From the NCBI GenBank assembly GCA_006176705.1, contig QRFJ01001020.1:124001-188000 (forward strand): a stretch of 64,000 nt of DNA, read 5' to 3'. The DNA is from Cocos nucifera. Lineage: Eukaryota > Streptophyta > Magnoliopsida > Arecales > Arecaceae. This document shows, one piece after another, positions 56,715 to 64,000 of this stretch; position 1 is the stretch's first letter; each line of letters opens with the position of its first letter. The notes under the pieces were generated by a model that made no database searches, had not been told where the DNA came from, and saw only the letters and a list, made by a program, of their open reading frames with translations. The position numbers and the translations under genes are program-made.

Positions 56715-58665
56715 TGTAATAACCTGGCTTTAACAAAAAAAAAGAGAGATTTAGGAAGTCTTCTTCTTCTTCAAATGACTCCCAATTGAAACTCCATCCC
56801 TTCAACCCTATTTAAAGGGAAGGGGCTTCCCTCTTTTTTCCGATAATTTTCAAGGCCTATGTCAGAGGATCGCCGGAGTTTCTTCTCGAAAGGCCTTTAT
56901 TGTGTTCATCAGAAGTCATGGCCAAATACCACCAAGAAATGAGATAAAAATCCTAAAATTTATTGATTTATTCTTCTCCACATGTTTTTTAACCTCAAAA
57001 TCATGAATTTTAACCGACAAACAATCGGATTTTGACAAAAAAAGGGGGGCTTGATTAGCTATCCTATTTTCTCGTTTGTTCCCACCCCTCTTTTTGATCT
57101 TTTTCTTGCACCGACAATCACCATCGGCCACTGATTTTGGTGCTTTGAGCTATACTATAGTAGCCCCATCTATCGCCGGCCGACCATGCTAGCAATGGCA
57201 TCCGATCCAAGGGTTAAATAGAGATCCAATGGGTCCCTTGTTTTGGCTAAGGCACACAGGAAAAAAGAAATTAGAAGAAGAAAAAAGAAGAAAAAAAAGA
57301 AGAATTATCTCTCTTTTTCCACTCTTCTCTTTATACCTTCTCCCTCTATTTTCTCTCTCCAAATTTTTCTCTCTCTAAAAAATTCTCTCTCTAGAAATCC
57401 TGAGGATCGAGTGTGGACCCTAGTGAACCTCGATAGAAGATTTTAGAATTTTAAATTGATCTAATTAATTTATTTTAAAAAATTAAATTAAATATATAGG
57501 AGAATAAATTACTAGACAGGAGGACATCGAGTAGAGTTTTGATATCCAGATTATAGTTTTGAGAGTTTTGTTTATCGCAATTTAAGATAAGAATTTCTTT
57601 ACATAATCAACATTAAATATATTATTTTAATTATTAGATTTATATTATTATTTTTATACTATTTTATTCAAAATGATGGATTTGTTATGTTTGAGATATT
57701 ATTATTTTTTATATACGATCTTTCAGCTTGAGTATATTATATATTACCTATATATGTATAATAATGATTGATGGAATGATTATATGGGTATGATACACTT
57801 GTTCTAGTCATATTATAAATTTAAATTAATATGATGAAATCAACATATAATAATCAAATAAAAAAGTTATGATTTGGACTAGTCTTGTCATATGGAATAG
57901 CCTCCATGTACTTATACATGGAGATATAATCCGAGAAAGATCATGAACATTTGATCTGAGAAAGATCATGAGAAATATGATCCAAGAAAGATCATAAAAA
58001 TTCGATTCAAGAAAGATCACAGAAAATTGATCCAAATAAAAGATCGTCGCATGATCTTGATCAGTCTAAAATCGAAAAGTTAAAGGATAATGAACTAGAA
58101 TTATAGAAAGAGAAAACAAATATTAAGACTAGAGAGAGATTATGATAGATAAAAAACTTTATCTAATGGCATGTAATGATCTATTTCTTGTTTATATGTT
58201 TGATGTATGTTTATGCTAGTATTTAAGTTACTTCATATATGTATTATGAGTTTTCATGATTTTATCTTGATATGCTTATTGATGTTCTCAATATATCTAT
58301 TATTTTGGTATAGATATACGGTGATTCTTATTGAGCTATAAAAGCTCATGCCTCTATGTTGTTTTTATTTTTAGAGATACAAGAAGCTTAATTCGGATGG
58401 ATGGGTGAGAGATCAAGTTTTGGAACAATTAGTAACTTAGTTAAATTTTTTGATACCATTGAATACTTGAATTATTATATTTGAATAAATTGACTATTTA
58501 TTTTAGTGAACCAACTCAGTTGTCATATTTGATATTTATTTAATCATTTTGAAGATATTTAAGTTTATTTCATTTTAGACCTTACATGATCTCTAGGGCA
58601 TTATTCTAGGGTTCATACGATCGTGTCATGTGCCCATTCCTAGATGCGGAATTCGAAGTATGATA
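56715..58665 (+). repeat. 5' LTR of the 56715-61358 element
   Basis: Direct repeat of 59187-61358. It includes a ccctatttaaagggaagggg possible promoter region (56807-56826), a GA-rich run (57255-57303), an array at 57915-58035, and an end at tagatgcggaattcgaagta with TGATA. Confidence 0.85.
57915..58035 (+). repeat. About 26-bp minisatellite with inverted-repeat core
   Basis: Five degenerate copies of gatccgagaaagatcatgaa with attt-type spacers. The cores TGATC-TGAGAAA-GATCA and ATGATC-CAAGAAA-GATCAT are inverted repeats. The same array occurs in the 3' LTR at about 60627-60745. Confidence 0.7.
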
Positions 58666-58668
58666 GAA

Positions 58669-58680
58669 TAGTATCAGAGC
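58669..58680 (+). other. Primer binding site, tRNA-Met type, one mutation
   Basis: TAGTATCAGAGC, one G to A from TGGTATCAGAGC, three bases after the 5' LTR. Confidence 0.75.
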
Positions 58681-59186
58681 TTAGGTTTAAGATTATTAGA
58701 GATTATGAGGATTGTGACATGAGTAATATTGAAGCTTAAGGTTATAATTACTTAAAATTATTATTTAAGTGATACTTGAACTTAAGATAATGATCTATAA
58801 AGATCGTAAGTTAAGGGATATTTAAGTATAAGATTATGATCACTAAGAATGTGATAGAGACAATTTATAGGATTTGAATTTCAATGGATAATTTATATCT
58901 TGGATTATAATTTGAGAGATTGATATGTTATTATCTTATTATTTTAGAAGTTATTTAGCAAACTCAAGATATTTAGCAGACTTAGACCAGAGTGCGCAGC
59001 GAAAGCATAGTGATTTAAATCATTTAAAATTAATTAAAAACTTTAGTTTTAATAATAGAGGATTCGAATTTCTTTTGTCAACTAGAGGTAGAGGGTCAAG
59101 GATGGGATAGAAATTTGGTTCACCTAAAGTTATCGACTTTGTAGAATGTCAATTTTGAGGATAAAATTATTTTTAGGAGAGAAGAA
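58681..59186 (+). other. Internal region, non-coding
   Basis: Repeats of ttaagattatga and gcttaaggttataatta types. A short frame at 58925-59110 ends in gtcaactagaggtagaggg and has no recognised domain. It finishes with gaggataaaattatttttag and gagagaagaa, the polypurine region before the 3' LTR. Confidence 0.6.
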
Positions 59187-59811
59187 TGTAATAAGCCGAT
59201 TTTAACAAAAAAAATTTGAGAGAAGACTCTCTAAAGGAGTCTTCTTCTTCTTCAAATGACTCTCGATCGGAGTTGAAAATTCTTCACTAGGGAGGAGTGA
59301 TACTCCTCACCTTCAGCCCTATTTAAAGGGAAGGGGCTTCCCTCTTTTTTTTGATAATTTTCGAGGCCCATGTCAAAGGATCGCTAGAATTTCTTCTCGA
59401 AAGGCCTTTATTATGTTCATCGGAAGTCATGGCCAAATACCATCAAGAAATGAGGTAAAAATCCTAAAATTTATTGATTTATTCTTCTCCACATGTTTCT
59501 TAACCTCAAAACCATGGATTTCAACCGACAAACTACCAGATTTTGACCAAAAGGGGGAGGGGGGGGGGAGCTCAATTAGCTACCTTGTTTTTCCTTTTGT
59601 TCCCACCCCTCTTTTTTATCTTTTTTTTGGAGCTGACAATCACCATTGGCCACTAGTCTTGGTGCTCTGGGCTATGCTATAGTAGCCCCATCTATTGCCA
59701 GCCGACCATGCCAGCAATGGCATCTGGTCCGGGAGATTAAACAGAGACCCAATAGATCCCCTGTTTTGGCTAAAGCATACGGGAAGATAGAAACTAGAAG
59801 AAGAAAAAAAG

Positions 59812-59887
<76 letters not shown>

Positions 59888-61358
59888 TAAAAAAAAACAA
59901 AAGAAAAGAAAAGAAAAAGAAAAAAAGAAAAAAGAAAAAGAGAGAAAGAGTTTTCTCTCTCTTTCCACTCTCCTCTCTCTCCATTTTCTCTCTCTAAATT
60001 TCTCTCACCAATTTCTCTTTCTAAAAAATTCTTTCTCTACTTTTTTTTCTAGAATTTTCTCTCTCTTCATGGATTTTCTTTCTCTAAAAATCTTAGGGAT
60101 AGAGTGTGAACTCTAGGAAACCCCAATAGAAAATTTTAGGATTTTAAATTGATCTAATTAATTTATTTTAAAAAATTAAATTAAATATGTAGGAGAATAA
60201 ATTACTGGATAGGAGGACATCAAATAGAGTTTTGACATCCAGATTATAGCCTTGAGAGTTTCGTTTATCATAATTTAAGGTAAGAATCCTTATACATAAT
60301 CATCATTAAATATATTATTTTAATTATTAAATTTATATTATTGATTTTATACTATTTTATTCAAAATGATGAATTTGTTAAGTTTGAGATATTTTTGTTT
60401 CTTGTATAGTCTTTCAGCTTGAGTATATTATATGCTGTCTGTATATATGTGTAACAATGATTGATGATATGATTATATGGGTATGACATACTTGTTCTAA
60501 TCACATTATAAATTAAAATTGATATAATAAAATTAATATATAATAATCAAATAAAAATGATATGGTTTTGACTAGCCTCGTCATGTGGAATAGCTTTCAT
60601 GGACTTATGCATAGAAATATGATCCAAGAAAGATCATGAACATTTCATCTGAAAAAGATCACGAGAAATATGATACAAAAAAGATCATAAAAATTTGATC
60701 CAAAAAAGATCACAGAAAATCGATCTGAATAAAAGATTATCACATGATCTTAATTAGTCCAAAATCAAAAAGTTAAAGGTTAACGAACTAGAATTATGGG
60801 AAGAGAAAAAAAATATTAAGACCAGAGAGAAATTATGATAGATAAGAGGCTTTACCTGATGGCATATAATGATCTATTTTTTGTTTATATATTCGATATA
60901 TGTTTATGCCAATATTTAAATTACTTTAGATATGTATTATGAGTTTTGATGATTTCATCTTGATATGCTTATTGATGTTCTCAGTATATCTATTATTTTA
61001 TTGTAGATGTACGGTGATTCTTACCAAATTATAAAAGCTCATACTCCTATGTTGTTTTACTTTTCAGAGATACAAGAAGCTTAATTCGTATGGATGGATG
61101 AGAGATCGAGTTTTGAAATAATTAATGACTTAGTTAAATTTTTTGATACAATTGAACATTTGAATTATTGTATTTGAATAAGTTGACCATTTATTTTGGT
61201 GGACCAACTCAGTTATCATATTTGATATTTGTTTAATCATTTTGAAGATATTTAAATTTATTTTATTTTAGGTCTTACATAATCTTTAGGGCATTGTTCT
61301 AGGGTTCATGTGGCTGTGCCATGTGCCCGATCCCGGATGTGGGGTTCAAGGTGTGACA
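59187..61358 (+). repeat. 3' LTR of the 56715-61358 element
   Basis: Direct repeat of 56715-58665, lengthened by a poly-A expansion (59812-59885) and by ctccgatcggag-region additions near 59265-59310. Open frames of Lys or Phe runs here are artefacts of the poly-A tract. Confidence 0.85.
59812..59885 (+). repeat. Poly-A tract of 74 bases within LTR
   Basis: An unbroken run of A inside a GA-rich stretch of the 3' LTR; the 5' LTR has only short A runs at the matching place (57255-57303). It may be slippage expansion, and its exact length is uncertain in any assembly. Confidence 0.85.
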
Positions 61359-61363
61359 CTTTG
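61359..61363 (+). repeat. Target-site duplication CTTTG (right)
   Basis: Partner of CTTTA at 56710-56714. Confidence 0.7.
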
Positions 61364-61374
61364 GCTTTTGTGAT

Positions 61375-62200
61375 CAACTCTTGCATTTTTCTTTCAAAAT
61401 GATTTCTTCAAACCATTGTCCAGCTTTCTAGAAGGAAGAATATTTGCTGCTTAGCTATGTTGAGCGAGGAGGCTTCAAATCGGAATATTAGATTGTTTCG
61501 CTCCATCCACAAAACCTAGCATACAGGGGCTATCATATAATCCTATGCCTTTTTGCTGGTTATATTGGTTATGTTGCTTTCTGGTTAACCACAATGATTA
61601 GGTTGTATCTGAAGTGAAATTTGGAACTATGTTGTGTCTAAGTTATTGCCAGATTGACATAGCAAATGCATAGTGAACAAAAAGGTGATATGTTGTTTCT
61701 CCATCAGATCCACAAAGAAAATAAACTGATGGTGCATTCTAGCTCCTCATTTAATTTTTAGATTCTCTGTTGTGAGAATTTTATCATTGAAAACTAATCA
61801 GTTAAAAACTTTAACCTTTTTTTGATAAAGGCGGTCTCCAAATGATTCTTAGAAAAGGAGAATGAACCCACCATGACTAAGGAATCTATAGCACTCTCTA
61901 ACTCTAAATTTTTTTTGATTGGCTCCATTTCCATATGATATTATCCTCTTCCATGGTGATTTGAAATGAGTCTAGTCCTGACGTTAGAATCTCAAGCTCT
62001 TCTAAGCCTCTTTGGTTGAGATTATTTGTAATCTTGTTCACTATTTGTAGATCCTGCATGAAATCTATCACTGAAATGAATGGATTATTGTGTAGGAGAA
62101 AGATGTTTGGCAGAAGATTTTTAAGAGGCTGGCTTGTTAGCCATCTATCCAGCCAAAAACCAATTTGTCTCCCCATTGCCCAATCCAAAGGATATGCTGG
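61375..62200 (-). pseudogene. LINE ORF2 C-terminal pseudogene
   Basis: The minus-strand frame 61904-62188 reads MDWAMGRQIGFWLDRWL and then SQPLKNLLPNIF, the region following reverse transcriptase in plant L1 ORF2 (G-G-x-I-x-F-W-x-D-x-W-L type). Further along, broken frames give LMEKQHITFLFTMHL-like and WVLWMERNNLIFRFE-like pieces, the latter being the typical W-x-x-W-x-x-R-N motif near the ORF2 end. Stops and frameshifts are frequent. The final part lies beyond the nested LTR element at 56430-56709. Confidence 0.8.
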
Positions 62201-62344
62201 AAAAGAAAAGAGATCTTAAATTGAAGAAACTTCGAATGAGGGGGATGCCCTCCGATGCTTAGTTGACTTGGAGTTCTTCTGGTGAGGTAGAATTTTCAAA
62301 TATAGTTTTCCTCCAAATTCTATCATTTTTTGTGCATACAATAC

Positions 62345-62355
62345 AAAGAGCTCTT
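62345..62355. repeat. LINE target-site duplication (right)
   Basis: AAAGAGCTCTT, partner of 56380-56390. Confidence 0.75.
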
Positions 62356-62800
62356 AATTATAGTCTCCTCTTTGTGCATACGATACCCAAAAGAGCTTAC
62401 TTAAATGGAAGATTGCTATGGTATTTTTTTATAATATTTTATAAAAAGTTAGTAAATATCTAGATTATCCAGTAAGATAGGGTATCTAGGAAATTTTGTT
62501 GTTAACAAGTTTTACTGGCCGGTTACCCGCAGGTTGCCAGCCTCCTTATTTTGCATTAATTTTTTGAAAATGAGGAATCTTATACATATATTAAAACGGA
62601 GGCATATGCGTGTGCAGTGCCCCCGTCTGCATGGCGGTGGCTGGACATGGGGCAGAGTGCTACCAGAGCCACGAGCGCGGCAAAGGGGGAGATCTACATG
62701 GTTGGGAGTGTCCTGGAGGTTAGGGTGGGAACGGTGGCGATCCAGTAGGAGAAGGGAAAGAAGAGGCTGAGGATCGGGGGAAGGATGTTGATGCCACCTC
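62356..62800. other. Copy B duplicated segment, GC-rich leader-like part
   Basis: Matches 48884-49960 of copy A except for the A-specific insertion at 48998-49490. GC-rich sequence from about 62600 overlaps several short frames on both strands, none convincing. Confidence 0.45.
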
Positions 62801-62849
62801 GACTCTCTCACCTCGAGCCCCAAGAGGAGGAGGAGGAGGAGAAGTTTTT

Positions 62850-63169
62850 GATCGTGCGAGATAGCTTCTATTCCCTTGGAAGGCATCACAAACATGGTGC
62901 CTCTCCCATGCCGGTGACGAGCTTAAGAGCTTCAACTCATGGCCCCCTGCTGGCTTTCACCATGATCTCCTTGTCCCCCTTCCTCCTCCTTGGCCTCTTC
63001 GTCCCTGCCACTTCGCACTTTCCCTTGATCTACTCCCCCCACCCAACGCCCCTATGATCTCATCGTCTAAGTCTCTCTAATTGCAGCCTCCACCCTCTCC
63101 TACCTCCGCTTCTCCACCTTCGACTGCCGCTATGGCCTCTGCTGCTTCATCTTCCTCAAGTTCAGCTAA
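62850..63169 (+). pseudogene. DUF3537-like membrane protein, 5' exon fragment (copy B)
   Basis: Counterpart of 50010-50275. The frame encodes LLLGLFVPATSHF (about 62983-63021) but shifts near 63035 within ctactccccccacccaacg. In the new frame it continues RPYDLIV, a stop (TAA), VSLIAASTLSYLRFS and RYGLCCFIFLKFS, then a stop at 63167. The last piece extends further into the family pattern than copy A (YGL-x-x-F-x-F). A frameshift plus the same in-frame TAA as copy A means the stop predates the duplication or arose twice. It is not functional. Confidence 0.5.
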
Positions 63170-64000
63170 TTACAAAATAGCCACCATTTTCAATTCCAAA
63201 GCGTCTCCAAAATTCAAAATAATCACCGCACCAGTCAGGCACCTATGTAGCTCGCTCCAATCAGTGGTGATAAATCAAAACCATCCATATTAAATCAAAT
63301 GGTCACGAATACGCGGTGGTAAAAAAAACCTTAAAAGCCATTTAAGAGCCGTAGAAAAAGCCTACTTTATTTCCAGGGTCTTCTGGAAGGCAGCGTGGAG
63401 AATAGAGTTTCCAGGACCACATGGTTTCCATATGTATAAACTATAAAAGAAGCGCAGGTTCCTGTCTTGCTCTTTTATGAGGTACTGATGATTTTGGGAC
63501 CTTAGAATAGCGTAGAGGCCGGTGACACTACGAGGGGCCTTTGATCTCGATGAAAAGGTCCCTTTGTCAAAAAACTTTGCCAGCACCTTAGCAAGAGAAT
63601 ATATGGCTAGGGAAAGACAAGTGGCAAGCAACCCTCATTCCACGTCACTCTCGGATTAGGTCATCTTTCTAGGATCAGACAAGAAGGAATTAACGCCGAA
63701 GTGCCTTCCCTTTTCCCTATTTATGTGCTTGGCAATGTAGACAACAGTAGTCATAAAGGTTAAGCCAAGCCTTTCTTCACTAAGTTATACTTCCCACAAA
63801 AATGACGAGACTAAAGAACACAACATAGCGTCCGAATATCCATATATACCTCTATTCCAAGATCAGAATATTTGAAAGTTTAGGCCTTTCAGAAGACTGC
63901 ACCATTCTTTTGTTATATTAATGTCATCAAATAAGCGAGAGACATGAGGAGATTGCCTTTTTGACATTTTAAAAGATACCACGGCAGCTTAGAGTACTTA
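63170..64000. other. Copy B downstream segment, no gene recognised
   Basis: Matches 50276-51205 of copy A. A minus-strand frame (63362-63631, 89 codons) is open here only; copy A has stops in the same place, so I do not call it a gene. Confidence 0.45.

Larger units (their letters stand above)
56715..61358 (+). mobile_element. Long-LTR, short-internal Ty3-like element (Del/Tekay-like derivative)
   Basis: LTRs 56715-58665 (about 1.95 kb) and 59187-61358 (about 2.17 kb) begin TGTAATAA and end GATA / GACA, with target duplication CTTTA/CTTTG. Only 521 bp lie between them, holding a primer binding site and a polypurine-type end but no genes. It must have moved, if at all, by borrowing proteins. 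Layout and end motifs resemble Del/Tekay-type Ty3 elements, an assignment from memory. It sits inside the LINE and is the youngest layer in copy B. Confidence 0.85.
56391..62344 (-). mobile_element. L1-type LINE, 5'-truncated, minus strand, split by LTR element
   Basis: On the minus strand the element ends in a poly-A-rich tail (plus-strand T-rich 56391-56427), and its 5' end is near 62344. Without the nested LTR element it is about 1.3 kb, far shorter than a full L1, so it was 5'-truncated on insertion as is usual for LINEs. Coding remnants are the end of the second open reading frame. A target duplication of about 11 bp and the empty site in copy A define it clearly. The right flank has an extra copy of tttgtgcatacaatac. 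Confidence 0.8.
53633..64000 (+). repeat. Segmental duplication, copy B (runs off the window)
   Basis: Direct-orientation copy of 44144-51205. Removing the LINE and its nested LTR element (56391-62344) restores collinearity with copy A at 48884. It ends at the window edge within matching sequence, so the duplicated unit is longer than seen here. Confidence 0.85.

Noticed and set aside
59640..60116. Poly-Lys or poly-Phe frames of 98-156 codons
   Set aside because: They are produced by the poly-A and GA-rich tract in the LTR.
63362..63631. 89-codon minus-strand frame with a hydrophobic start
   Set aside because: The duplicate copy (50470-50760) has several stops in the corresponding frame and no family was recognised, so a conserved gene is unlikely.

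Overview
This is a nuclear, repeat-dominated window from a flowering plant. The evidence is nested LTR retrotransposons (Ty1/copia and Ty3-like), a CACTA-type DNA transposon, hAT-type elements, a 5'-truncated L1 LINE, very AT-rich spacers and one short plant cysteine-rich secreted-peptide gene with a GT-AG intron. Nothing is bacterial or viral. The repeat style suggests a large-genome monocot such as a palm, but that is an inference; no marker in the window proves the species.

Layout. 1-10301: CACTA-like material with a recognisable CACTA terminus at 10301 and a large foldback palindrome (1814-2718). It is interrupted by a 6.6 kb non-coding LTR element (3280-9922) flanked by a perfect CTTAG target-site duplication. 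10302-12732: old LTR remnant and a 0.86 kb segment repeated at 35.9-36.8 kb. 12733-28737: a decayed Ty1/copia element whose 5' LTR is split by a 5.8 kb gag-only Ty3-like element (14214-20000); its 3' LTR contains the only assembly gap (26889-27488). 28738-32396: fragment of another copia element with its 3' LTR. 32397-35909: minus-strand Ty3-like remnant. 35913-39230: the only apparently intact protein gene, a two-exon defensin-like peptide gene on the minus strand (37537-37933). 39235-44140: back-to-back remnants of Ty3-like LTR elements. 44144-51205 and 53633-64000: a direct duplication. Copy A carries a hAT element and other insertions. Copy B carries an L1 LINE, itself split by a long-LTR, short-internal element (56715-61358). 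Each copy retains a broken gene fragment resembling the DUF3537 membrane-protein family.

The retroelement coding regions are dead: each carries stops or frameshifts, and many defects look like G to A or C to T changes. No cooperating set of host genes is visible. The most unusual recurring signal is that several unrelated LTR families carry short tandem arrays whose unit is a small inverted repeat (hairpin). In at least two cases, different copies keep the pairing through matched changes on both arms. All alignments were made by eye; no identities, ages or database matches were computed.
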